Positions 51,346 to 58,986 of a stretch of DNA of 64,000 nucleotides are shown piece by piece. A program made the translations under genes and the position numbers. Numbering within the stretch: the first letter of the stretch is position 1; each line of letters starts with the position of its first letter. The stretch comes from JAMHWF01 sp964371405 (lineage in GTDB: Bacteria > Pseudomonadota > Gammaproteobacteria > Burkholderiales > Burkholderiaceae_C), in the NCBI GenBank assembly GCA_964371405.1, contig CAYJLV010000015.1, positions 1 to 64,000 of the forward strand. Reading direction: 5' to 3'. A model generated the notes under the pieces. That model was not told the DNA's origin. It worked only from the letters and a program-made list of their open reading frames with translations, and ran no database searches.

Positions 51346-52922
51346 TGCGGGCCTGGCGCGCGGCGCGCGCCGCGGCGCTGGCGTTGCTGGCCGTGGCCGG
51401 CGCGCAGGCCCAACCGGTCGCGGCCGATGTGCCGGCGCTCTACCGCCAGCATTGCGCGTCCTGCCACGGCGAGCAGCGCCTGGGCGGCATGGGCCCGGCG
51501 CTGCTGCCCGAGAGCTTGGAGCGGCTGCGTGCCGCCGAGGCGCTCAAGGTGATCACGCACGGCCGGCCGGCGACGCAGATGAACGGCTTCGCCGACCAGA
51601 TCAGCGCCGACGAGATTGCCGCGCTGGCGCGCTATATCTATACGCCGGTCGAGCCGCGGCCGACCTGGGGCGACGCCGACATCCGCGCCTCGCGCGTCGA
51701 GACACCCGGCGCGAGCGCGCTGCCGGCGCGCCCCGTGTGGCGCGCCGATCCGATGAATCTGTTCGTCGTCGTCGAGGGTGGCGATCATCACGTCTCGCTG
51801 GTCGACGGCGACCGTTTCGAGCCGATCCACCGCTTCGCCAGCCGCTACGCGCTGCACGGCGGGCCGAAGTTCACGCCCGACGGCCGCTACGTCTACTTCG
51901 GCTCGCGCGACGGCTGGGTCACGAAGTACGACCTGTGGAACCTCACCATCGTCGCCGAGGTGCGCGCCGGGCTGAACATGCGCAACGTCGCCGTCAGCGG
52001 TGACGGCAAGTGGGTGATGGCGGCCAACTACCTGCCGCACACGCTGGCGCTGTTCGACGCCGAGCTGAACCTGGTGCAGACCTACGCTGCGGCGACGCTC
52101 GACGGCAAGGCGACGTCGCGCGTCTCGGCGGTCTACGACGCCGCGCCGCGGCGCAGCTTCATCGTCGCGCTCAAGGACATCCCGGAGCTGTGGGAGATCT
52201 CCTACGACCCGAAGGCCGAGCCGATCTTCGACGGCCTGGTGCACGACTACCGCATGGGCGAAGGCATTCCCAAGCGCGGCACCTTCGGCGTGCGGCGCAC
52301 ACGGCTGGCCGAGCCGCTCGACGACTTCTTCTTCGACCAGGGCTACATCCACGCGCTCGGCGCGACGCGGCCCAAGGGCGACGGCCAGCCGAGCGCGCAG
52401 GTCGTCAACCTCGACGTCCGGCGCAAGATCGCCGAGCTGCCGATCGCCGGCATGCCGCACCTCGGCTCGGGCATCACCTTCGCGTGGAACGGCACGACGG
52501 TGCTCGCCAGCCCGAACCTCAAGGGCGGCCAGATCGACGTGATCGACATGAAGACGTGGAAGCCGGTGAAGACGATTCCCGTGCCCGGCCCCGGCTTCTT
52601 CATGCGCAGCCACGAGAAGACGCCCTACGCCTGGACCGACTCGATGATGAGCCCGACGGCCAGGAACACGCTGACGCTGATCGACAAGCGCACGCTCGAG
52701 CCCGTCGCCAGCCTGAAGGCCGAGCCTGGCAAGACGCTGGCGCACATCGAGTTCACGCGCGACGGCCGCTACGCGCTGGCCAGCCTCTGGGAGATGGAGG
52801 GCGCGCTGATCGTCTACGACGCCCAGACGTTGAAGGAAGTCAAGCGCCTGCCGATGAGAAAGCCCGTCGGCAAGTACAACGTCTGGAACAAGATCACCCG
52901 CAGCGAGGGCACCTCGCACTGA
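51339..52922 (+). CDS. nirN: Dihydro-heme d1 dehydrogenase NirN
   Basis: 527 residues. Paralogue of NirS: signal peptide, one heme c site C-A-S-C-H-G-E (about 40-46) and a d1-type propeller. NirN catalyses the last step of heme d1 formation (dehydrogenation) in the periplasm. Start ATG 51339 overlaps nirJ by seven bases; the second in-frame ATG at 51345 is equally possible. Last gene of the plus-strand nir operon, converging on dnr. Confidence 0.94.
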   Translation: MLMRAWRAARAAALALLAVAGAQAQPVAADVPALYRQHCASCHGEQRLGGMGPALLPESLERLRAAEALKVITHGRPATQMNGFADQISADEIAALARYIYTPVEPRPTWGDADIRASRVETPGASALPARPVWRADPMNLFVVVEGGDHHVSLVDGDRFEPIHRFASRYALHGGPKFTPDGRYVYFGSRDGWVTKYDLWNLTIVAEVRAGLNMRNVAVSGDGKWVMAANYLPHTLALFDAELNLVQTYAAATLDGKATSRVSAVYDAAPRRSFIVALKDIPELWEISYDPKAEPIFDGLVHDYRMGEGIPKRGTFGVRRTRLAEPLDDFFFDQGYIHALGATRPKGDGQPSAQVVNLDVRRKIAELPIAGMPHLGSGITFAWNGTTVLASPNLKGGQIDVIDMKTWKPVKTIPVPGPGFFMRSHEKTPYAWTDSMMSPTARNTLTLIDKRTLEPVASLKAEPGKTLAHIEFTRDGRYALASLWEMEGALIVYDAQTLKEVKRLPMRKPVGKYNVWNKITRSEGTSH

Positions 52923-52940
52923 CGCCGCGAGGCCGCGGCG

Positions 52941-53648
52941 TCACAGGGCCTGCTGCGCCTGGTAGTTGGACAGGCGGCGCGTGTCGAGAATACGGATGTC
53001 GCGGCGGTCGATCTCGATCAGGCCCTCCGCCTCGAGTTCGCGCAGCACGCGCGAGAAGTACTCGGGCGTCAACGACAGGCGCGACGCGATCGTCGCCTTG
53101 CTGACCGGCAGCGAGACCGTGCATTCCTCGCCGACGTCGCAGCCTTCGAGCGCCTGGTCGCGCAGCAGGTAGCCGATCACGCGCTGCAGCCCCGAGTGCA
53201 GCGCATAGGCCTCGATGTCGTGCACCATGGCGTGCATGCGGCGCGACAGGCCGCCGAGCATGCGCAGCGCAAAGCGGTGGTCGCAGGCGATCTCGTCGAT
53301 CACGGCCTGCTTGGAAACGGTGAGCAGCAGCGCGTCGGTCAGCGTCTGGGCGCTGAGGAAGTACGGCCGGTCGGTGAACATGATCGCCTCGGCGAAGCTC
53401 TGGCCGGCGCTGATCAGCTCGACCACCTTCTCCTGGCCGCTGGGCGACAGCACGAACAGCTTGACCTGGCCTGTGACGACGACGTGGAACTCGTTGCATG
53501 GGTCGCCGACGCGAAACACCATGTGGGCGCGCGGGCGCCGGTGCAGCGTCGTGCCGGCCGCGACGCAGCGCAACTCATCCGGGCTCAGGTCGCTGAACAG
53601 CGGCAGCACGGAGAGGTATCTGGCCACGTCGAACGTACGCGCCTCCAT
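52941..53648 (-). CDS. dnr: Crp/Fnr-family regulator, Dnr/NnrR type
   Basis: 235 residues. N-terminal cyclic-nucleotide-like sensor fold (about 10-130), long dimer helix and C-terminal HTH V-S-K-A-T-I-A-S-R-L-S-L-T-P-E-Y-F-S-R-V-L (about 177-197). The N-terminus has no Fnr-type cysteine cluster, so it is not an oxygen-sensing Fnr; Dnr proteins sense NO through heme. AAGGAG lies before the ATG at 53648. A matching box at 53706 suggests autoregulation. It faces nirN and sits next to the NO reductase operon, as a denitrification regulator would. Confidence 0.9.
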   Translation of the reverse strand: MEARTFDVARYLSVLPLFSDLSPDELRCVAAGTTLHRRPRAHMVFRVGDPCNEFHVVVTGQVKLFVLSPSGQEKVVELISAGQSFAEAIMFTDRPYFLSAQTLTDALLLTVSKQAVIDEIACDHRFALRMLGGLSRRMHAMVHDIEAYALHSGLQRVIGYLLRDQALEGCDVGEECTVSLPVSKATIASRLSLTPEYFSRVLRELEAEGLIEIDRRDIRILDTRRLSNYQAQQAL

Positions 53649-53705
53649 GGAAATCTCCTTCGTTCGTTCGGGCGCCATTGTGTTGCGTCGCACCAGCCCG
53701 GACGG

Positions 53706-53719
53706 TTGACGCATCTCAA
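53706..53719. promoter_or_regulatory. Fnr/Dnr-type box upstream of dnr
   Basis: TTGAC-GCAT-CTCAA (8 of 10 half-site positions) lies 58 bp before the dnr start, at the 3' end of the ctaA-like gene. Confidence 0.55.
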
Positions 53720-54639
53720 ATCAGACGCACGACGCCGGCCAGCAGTAGCGCTGCCGCGACGTTGTGGGCCAGCGCAGGGGCCGGCGGCAGGCCGGCGGCA
53801 GCCGTCAGCAGGCCCAGCCCGAACTGCAGCGCCAGCAGCAGAACCAGCGCCGCTGCGCTGCCGCGGGCGTCGACGCGCCAAGCAGCCCAGGCGAGCGGCA
53901 GCAGTACGGCAGCGACGAGCAGCGTGCCAAGGCGGTGCAGCGCCTGCAGCGCCGCGCCGGCGGGGCCGGCGGCGGCGTCGAAACGCGGCTCGCGCCAGGC
54001 GTCGAGCCCGTCCCACGGCCAGCCGGCGGCCGCGGCGTCGCGCAGGCAGTCGGCCATCGACGCGCAGGCCAGGCCCGAAAAAGAGGCACTGACCAGCGCA
54101 CCGAGCGCGACCTGCGCCAGCAGCAGCGCGGCGCCAAGGCCGGCCCAGGCGCGCAGTGCCGGTGGCAGCGTCGCGGCGCCGGGCGGTACGGCGAGCCGCC
54201 AGGCGAGCGCGAACATGAGCATCCCGCCGAGCACGTTGCCGACCGCCACCGCCGGCACGCGCGCGCCTGCGCTCCAGCGGCCGAGCACGGCCAAGCCGAG
54301 CGCGAGGACCAGCAGCGCCAGCACCAGCGCGCCTTCGCGAGACAGGCGCGGGCGCCGCGCGGCCAGCACCAGCAGCACAATGACGACGCCCAGCGCCGAC
54401 ACCGCCGAGACGCGGTGCGCTGCGCGCGCCGTCGCCACCGCCGCTGGCGGCGCGGGCTCGGCGCTGCCGGCCTGCGCCTCGCGCAGCCGCTGGCCGTAGC
54501 AGGCGGGCCAGTCGGCGCAGCCGAGGCCGGCTTGGGCCAGCCGAATGTAGGCGCTCAGGGTCGTCACCGCCAGCACCAGCGCGGCGCACAAGAGCGCCGC
54601 GCGGCGCAGCCAGGCGCGGCGCGGGTTCAAGGGATTCAT
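53716..54639 (-). CDS. ctaA: COX15/CtaA-like heme A synthase homologue with a His-to-Asn change
   Basis: 307 residues, eight membrane helices in two halves. Cys pair/loop region G-L-G-C-A-D-W-P-A-C-Y-G-Q (about 38-50) and heme-ligand histidines at 75 (A-A-H-R-V), 235 (A-L-H-R-L) and 292 (L-A-H-N-V) are present; the fourth, expected in helix 4, is Asn135 (V-G-N-V-L-G-G-M). The second-half loop also has C-A-S-M-A-D-C. Heme A synthase converts heme O to A. Divergent from the NO reductase operon with a shared Dnr-like box, so it probably serves that enzyme. Confidence 0.85.
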   Translation of the reverse strand: MNPLNPRRAWLRRAALLCAALVLAVTTLSAYIRLAQAGLGCADWPACYGQRLREAQAGSAEPAPPAAVATARAAHRVSAVSALGVVIVLLVLAARRPRLSREGALVLALLVLALGLAVLGRWSAGARVPAVAVGNVLGGMLMFALAWRLAVPPGAATLPPALRAWAGLGAALLLAQVALGALVSASFSGLACASMADCLRDAAAAGWPWDGLDAWREPRFDAAAGPAGAALQALHRLGTLLVAAVLLPLAWAAWRVDARGSAAALVLLLALQFGLGLLTAAAGLPPAPALAHNVAAALLLAGVVRLI

Positions 54640-54715
54640 CGGTATTGCGGTGCGGAATTACCGCCATGGTACCGAAGTGCGGCGGGCCGCCCCCCGGCGG
54701 CTACATTGCGCTTTC

Positions 54716-54729
54716 TTGTTCCAGTTCAA
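54716..54729. promoter_or_regulatory. Fnr/Dnr-type box between ctaA and the eNOR operon
   Basis: TTGTT-CCAG-TTCAA (8 of 10 half-site positions), 60 bp before the first small gene and 77 bp before ctaA; GAGGAGG-type ribosome binding site follows nearer the start. Confidence 0.6.
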
Positions 54730-54788
54730 GTCGCCCGCGGGGGGTGCACCAGAGAATCGGCGTCACCTGTGACTGAGGAGGCAATGCC

Positions 54789-54944
54789 ATGAGCGATCTC
54801 AACGACCCGAACGAGCCGATTCCGCTGATGCAAAAGCTGCTCGACAACCCCTTCCTGCTGCTGTTCATCGGCGTGATGGTTCCGATGGTCGTCTACACGC
54901 TGTGGGGCGTCATCGACATCCTCACCATCCCGCTGGCCAAGTAA
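54789..54944 (+). CDS. 51-residue single-span membrane peptide, first gene of the NO reductase operon
   Basis: M-S-D-L-N-D-P-N-E-P-I-P-L-M-Q-K-L start, then one hydrophobic span (about 21-48, F-L-L-L-F-I-G-V-M-V-P-M-V-V-Y-T-L-W-G). GAGGAGG precedes it (54776-54782). No known family is recognised; it may be a small accessory subunit or assembly factor of the adjacent heme-copper complex. Below the usual 60-residue annotation limit. Confidence 0.7.
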   Translation: MSDLNDPNEPIPLMQKLLDNPFLLLFIGVMVPMVVYTLWGVIDILTIPLAK

Positions 54945-54978
54945 TACAACAAGTCCGAAGACCGAGGAGAACGAACAA

Positions 54979-55518
54979 ATGAGCGCCATCCTGCCCCCCG
55001 AGGACCGTCTGTGGTGGAAACACCCGCTCGACCGTGTCGAAGGTACGTGGATCGCCATCGCGCTGATCTGGTGCCTGATCATGTTCGCGATGATGGTCGG
55101 CTGGCATATCTACGGTAAGCAGAACCTCTCGACGGAGACGTACAAGACGACGCCCGAGAAGTTCACCGCGAAGGCGCAGGCCTTCGTCGACAAGTACACC
55201 GTGCGCACCGAGACCGACGACAAGACGCCCGTCGTCGCGCCGCCGGCCGGCAGCGACATCTACATGATCGCGCGCCTGTGGAGCTTCTGGCCGATCCTCG
55301 AGCTGGAGAAGGACAAGACGTATCGCCTGCACCTCTCGGCGATGGACTACAACCACGGCTTCTCGCTGCAGCCCGCGAACATCAACATCCAGGTCGTGCC
55401 CGGCTATGAGCACGTCGTGACGGTAACGCCCAACCGGTCGGGCACCTACTCCGTCGTCTGCAACGAATTCTGCGGCATCAACCATCACACGATGGTCGGC
55501 CGCATCTACGTCAAATAA
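54979..55518 (+). CDS. Heme-copper oxidoreductase subunit II with CuA site (eNOR-type)
   Basis: 179 residues. One N-terminal membrane span (about 20-43) and a periplasmic cupredoxin domain with full CuA ligands: His in D-Y-N-H-G-F-S (about 126) and C-N-E-F-C-G-I-N-H-H-T-M (about 162-173: Cys, Glu backbone, Cys, His, Met). Accepts electrons from a cytochrome c. Single-span subunit II, as in ba3/eNOR-type enzymes rather than the two-span form. Directly upstream of subunit I. Confidence 0.9.
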   Translation: MSAILPPEDRLWWKHPLDRVEGTWIAIALIWCLIMFAMMVGWHIYGKQNLSTETYKTTPEKFTAKAQAFVDKYTVRTETDDKTPVVAPPAGSDIYMIARLWSFWPILELEKDKTYRLHLSAMDYNHGFSLQPANINIQVVPGYEHVVTVTPNRSGTYSVVCNEFCGINHHTMVGRIYVK

Positions 55519-55535
55519 GAGCGGAGGCCATACAA

Positions 55536-57233
55536 ATGTCCGCGACAACCTATCGCACTTGCCCGCGCTCGGGCCTGCAGTTCGAGGCCAACGCCGAAAA
55601 ACTGATGATCGCCAATGCCTTCATCGCCGTGGTGGCGCTGCTGGTGGGCGGCATTCTCGCCATCGGCGTCGTGCTGACGCGCTGGCCGGCGATCCACTGG
55701 CTCGAGGCCGACACCTTCTACATGGTCTTGACGGCGCACGGCCTCGACATGCTGATCTTCTGGATCATCTTCTTCGAGATCGCGGTGCTCTACTTCGCCT
55801 CGTCGACGCTGCTGCGATGCCGCATCGCGACGCCCAAGGTCGCCTGGCTGGCGTTCGCGCTGATGCTGATCGGCGCGGTCACCAACAACGTCGCCGTGTT
55901 CCAGGGCAGCTCGAGCGTCATGATGACGTCGTACGTGCCGATGATGGCCGCACCGTCGTTCTACCTCGGCCTGATCCTGTTCGCCGTCGGCGCGCTGATC
56001 GCGTGCTTCGTCTTCTTCGGCACGCTCGTCGTCGCCAAGCGCGACAAGACCTACCAGGGCTCGGTGCCGCTGGTCACGTTCGGCGCGATCACGGCGGCGA
56101 TCATCGCCGTGTTCACGATCGCCTCGGGCGCGATCATCCTGATCCCGACCTGGCTGCAGTCGATCGGCGTGATCAAGGAGGTCGACCCGCTGATCTACCG
56201 CACGATCTGGTGGGCGTTCGGCCACTCGTCGCAGCAGATCAACGTCGCGGCGCACATCTCGATCTGGTACGCCGTCGCCGCCATAGCATTCGGCGCCAAG
56301 CCGATGAGCGAGCGCGTCAGCCGCGGTGCCTTCCTGCTCTACATCTTCTTCCTGCAACTCGCGAGCGCGCACCACCTGCTCGCCGACCCGGGCATGTCGA
56401 CCAGCTGGAAGGTCGTCAACACGAGCTACTTCATGTACTTCGCAGTGCTCGCGTCGATGATCCACGGCCTGACGATCCCGGGCGCGATGGAAGTGGCGCA
56501 ACGCGCCAAGGGCTACAACAAGGGCCTGTTCGAGTGGCTGCGCAAGGCGCCATGGGGCAACCCGGTGTTCTCTGGCGTGTTCATCTCGATCGTCGGCTTC
56601 GGCTTCCTGGGCGGCATCACGGGCGTCATGATGGGCACCGAGCAGCTCAACATGATCATCCACAACACGATCTACGTGCCGGGGCACTTCCACGCCACGG
56701 TCGTGATCGGAACGACGCTGTCGTTCATGGCGCTGACCTACTTCCTGATCCCGGTGCTGTTCCGTCGCGAGATGATCAACCCCGGGCTGGCGAAGTGGCA
56801 GCCGTACCTGTTCGGCCTGTCGATGTACTTCTTCACGCTGGTGATGATGGGCGCCGGCACGCTGGGCGTCTCGCGTCGCCACTGGGACATGGCGTTCAGC
56901 GGCGCGGCGCTGGCCTACGAATGGCCGGGTGCAGCCTACCTGATGATGGGTCTGGTGGGCATCTCGGGCATCGCGGCGATCGTCGGCGGCAGCATCTACG
57001 TCTACATCACCGTCGGCTCGCTGCTGTGGGGCAAGCGCCTCGACACGGGCAAGCAGAGCAGCACCTTCACGCCGATCCCGCCGGCCGCGCGCCAGGTCGC
57101 CGTGCAGAGCTACGGCTCGGCCGGCTTCGCGGCGCCGGGCACGTTCGTGCTCGCGATGGTGTTCCTGGTGGCCTTCGTGCTCTATTACTTCATCAACTGG
57201 AAGTACCTGTCCCAGGTGTGGGGCCTGAGCTGA
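55536..57233 (+). CDS. Heme-copper subunit I, eNOR-type nitric oxide reductase candidate
   Basis: 565 residues, twelve or more membrane spans. All six metal histidines are present: His68 (low-spin heme; T-A-H-G-L-D-M), His230 (G-H-S-S-Q-Q), His279-His280 (S-A-H-H-L-L), His384 and His386 (G-H-F-H-A-T-V). In oxygen reductases the position four after the helix VI His is the cross-linked Tyr (H-P-E-V-Y); here it is Gln234. This Tyr-to-Gln change, B-family look, CuA subunit and ctaA/ctaB context fit the eNOR family of NO reductases (2 NO to N2O). It is not cNOR or qNOR: no glutamates typical of NorB are seen near CuB. Confidence 0.85.
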   Translation: MSATTYRTCPRSGLQFEANAEKLMIANAFIAVVALLVGGILAIGVVLTRWPAIHWLEADTFYMVLTAHGLDMLIFWIIFFEIAVLYFASSTLLRCRIATPKVAWLAFALMLIGAVTNNVAVFQGSSSVMMTSYVPMMAAPSFYLGLILFAVGALIACFVFFGTLVVAKRDKTYQGSVPLVTFGAITAAIIAVFTIASGAIILIPTWLQSIGVIKEVDPLIYRTIWWAFGHSSQQINVAAHISIWYAVAAIAFGAKPMSERVSRGAFLLYIFFLQLASAHHLLADPGMSTSWKVVNTSYFMYFAVLASMIHGLTIPGAMEVAQRAKGYNKGLFEWLRKAPWGNPVFSGVFISIVGFGFLGGITGVMMGTEQLNMIIHNTIYVPGHFHATVVIGTTLSFMALTYFLIPVLFRREMINPGLAKWQPYLFGLSMYFFTLVMMGAGTLGVSRRHWDMAFSGAALAYEWPGAAYLMMGLVGISGIAAIVGGSIYVYITVGSLLWGKRLDTGKQSSTFTPIPPAARQVAVQSYGSAGFAAPGTFVLAMVFLVAFVLYYFINWKYLSQVWGLS

Positions 57234-57243
57234 GGAGGCGGCA

Positions 57244-58143
57244 ATGAGCACGACCGCTGCACACCCGGCGCCCCGCGCCGCCGGGCGCCTCGCGCGCGAG
57301 GTGCTCGGTCTGTTCAAGCTGCGCATCGGCGTGATGATCATGATCACTGCGCTCGTCGGGCTGGCGGTCGCGCCGGGCCCGGCGCCCGGCGCGCTGCAGG
57401 TGATCGTGCTCGCGCTGTCGGTGCTCGCGTCGTCGGCCGCCGCCGGGGCGTTCAACCAGTACGTCGAGGTCGACAGCGACCGCCTGATGGCGCGCACGCG
57501 CGGCCGGGCCTTCGTCACCGGCGCGCTGCCGCACACGCCGGCCTGGCTGGTGTTGATCGGGCTGCTGCTGGCCGCCGCGGTGGCGTCGGCGTGGTGGGCG
57601 GCCAATGCGATGGCGGCACTGCACACCTTCCTCGGCGCCTTCTTCTACGGTGTCGTCTACACGCTGTGGCTCAAGCGCCGCAGTTGGCTCAACATCGTCA
57701 TCGGCGGACTGGCCGGCAGCTTCGCCGTGCTGGCGGGAGCCGCAGCGGTCGACCCGCAGATCGGCGTGCTGCCGGGGCTGCTCGCGCTGGTGCTGTTCCT
57801 GTGGACGCCGCCGCACTTCTGGGCTCTGGCGATCGCCAATCGCGCAGACTACGCAGCCGCCGGCGTGCCGATGCTGCCCGTCGTCGTGGGCGATCAACGC
57901 GCCGCGACCATCGTCTGGTGGAGCACGGTCGCGCTGGCCGTCGCAACGCTGCTGCCGGCGGCGTTCGGCGCCGGTCCGATCTATATCGCCGGCGCGGCGA
58001 TCGGCAGCGCGCACTTCCTGCACAAGGCGTGGCGGCTGGCGCGCCAGCCGAACCGCGCCACGGCGCTCGGCGCCTTCTTCGCCTCGCTCGTGCACCTGAG
58101 CCTCGTGCTCGCTTCCGCAACGATCGACGGACTGTTGCGATGA
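57244..58143 (+). CDS. ctaB: Heme O synthase (protoheme IX farnesyltransferase)
   Basis: 299 residues, nine membrane helices. Prenyltransferase motif N-Q-Y-V-E-V-D-S-D-R-L-M-A-R-T (about 71-85, N-x3-D-x2-M-x-R) and the second loop Y-T-L-W-L-K-R-R-S-W. Attaches the farnesyl tail to heme B. Placed directly after subunit I, implying that the enzyme uses heme O or A. Confidence 0.95.
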   Translation: MSTTAAHPAPRAAGRLAREVLGLFKLRIGVMIMITALVGLAVAPGPAPGALQVIVLALSVLASSAAAGAFNQYVEVDSDRLMARTRGRAFVTGALPHTPAWLVLIGLLLAAAVASAWWAANAMAALHTFLGAFFYGVVYTLWLKRRSWLNIVIGGLAGSFAVLAGAAAVDPQIGVLPGLLALVLFLWTPPHFWALAIANRADYAAAGVPMLPVVVGDQRAATIVWWSTVALAVATLLPAAFGAGPIYIAGAAIGSAHFLHKAWRLARQPNRATALGAFFASLVHLSLVLASATIDGLLR

Positions 58144-58982
58144 AGCTGCTGCTGCCTGCACTGCTGCTGGCCGTGCTCGCCGCACCGCCGGCAGCGGCGC
58201 AGGACGGCGGCGCCCCCGTCCCGGCACTCGACCCGCAAGTCGCGCTGCGCGACAGCCAGGCGGCGATCGGCCGCTCCGTCGGTGCACACACGCTGCTCGA
58301 CGCGCAGGGCCGCCCCGTCCGGCTGGCCGACTACCGCGGCAAGCCGCTGCTCGTCTCCTTCATCTACACCGGCTGCTTCCAGATCTGCCCGACGACGACG
58401 CGCTCGCTGGCGGAGTCCGTCGAGCAGCTCGCCGAGACCTTCGGCGCCGACAAGTTCAACGTCGTCAGCGTCGGCTTCAACCAGCCGTTCGACTCGCCGA
58501 CCGCGATGCGCGCGTTCGCCGCGCAGATGCGCATCGACGAGCCGAACTGGCACTTCCTGAGCCCACCGCCGGCAACCGTCGACGCGCTGACCCGCGACTT
58601 CGGCTTTCGCTACGTCGCCACGCCGGCCGGCTTCGACCATGTGCTCACCGTCTCCATCCTCGATGCGCAGGGCCGCATCGCAGCGCAGGTCTACGGCGAG
58701 CGGCTGACGCGCGAAAAACTCGGCGAGCCGCTGAAGCTGCTGCTGCGCGACGAGCCGGTGCCCAGCGGCAGCGCGCTCGGCGACCTGGTCGAGCGCGTGC
58801 GCATCCTGTGCACCGTCTACGACGCCGAAACCGGCGAGTACCGCACCGACTACGGCCTGATCCTCGAGATCGCCGGCGGCGTGACCTTCGCGCTGGCGAT
58901 GCTGTGGTTCTTCTTCAACGAATGGCGCGCCCAGCGCCGCCTGCGCCGCACCAAGCCTCCTCTTGCGGCGCCGCAGGGCTGA
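58140..58982 (+). CDS. SCO/SenC-type copper chaperone with a C-terminal membrane anchor
   Basis: 280 residues. Signal peptide, thioredoxin fold with copper site T-G-C-F-Q-I-C-P-T (Cys-x3-Cys, about 78-86) and His in F-D-H-V-L-T (about 167). Delivers copper to the CuA site of subunit II. Unusual: a C-terminal hydrophobic span (about 240-258) followed by R-R-L-R-R-T-K, so both ends are membrane-linked. ATGA overlap with ctaB. Confidence 0.9.
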   Translation: MKLLLPALLLAVLAAPPAAAQDGGAPVPALDPQVALRDSQAAIGRSVGAHTLLDAQGRPVRLADYRGKPLLVSFIYTGCFQICPTTTRSLAESVEQLAETFGADKFNVVSVGFNQPFDSPTAMRAFAAQMRIDEPNWHFLSPPPATVDALTRDFGFRYVATPAGFDHVLTVSILDAQGRIAAQVYGERLTREKLGEPLKLLLRDEPVPSGSALGDLVERVRILCTVYDAETGEYRTDYGLILEIAGGVTFALAMLWFFFNEWRAQRRLRRTKPPLAAPQG

Positions 58983-58986
58983 GGCC

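Noticed and set aside
55536..57233. Annotation as aa3-type cytochrome c oxidase subunit I
   Set aside because: The cross-linked Tyr of helix VI is Gln234, which is incompatible with a normal oxygen reductase.
55506..57626. A 706-residue minus-strand frame opposite NO reductase subunit I
   Set aside because: His/Arg/Asp-rich shadow of a membrane protein gene.
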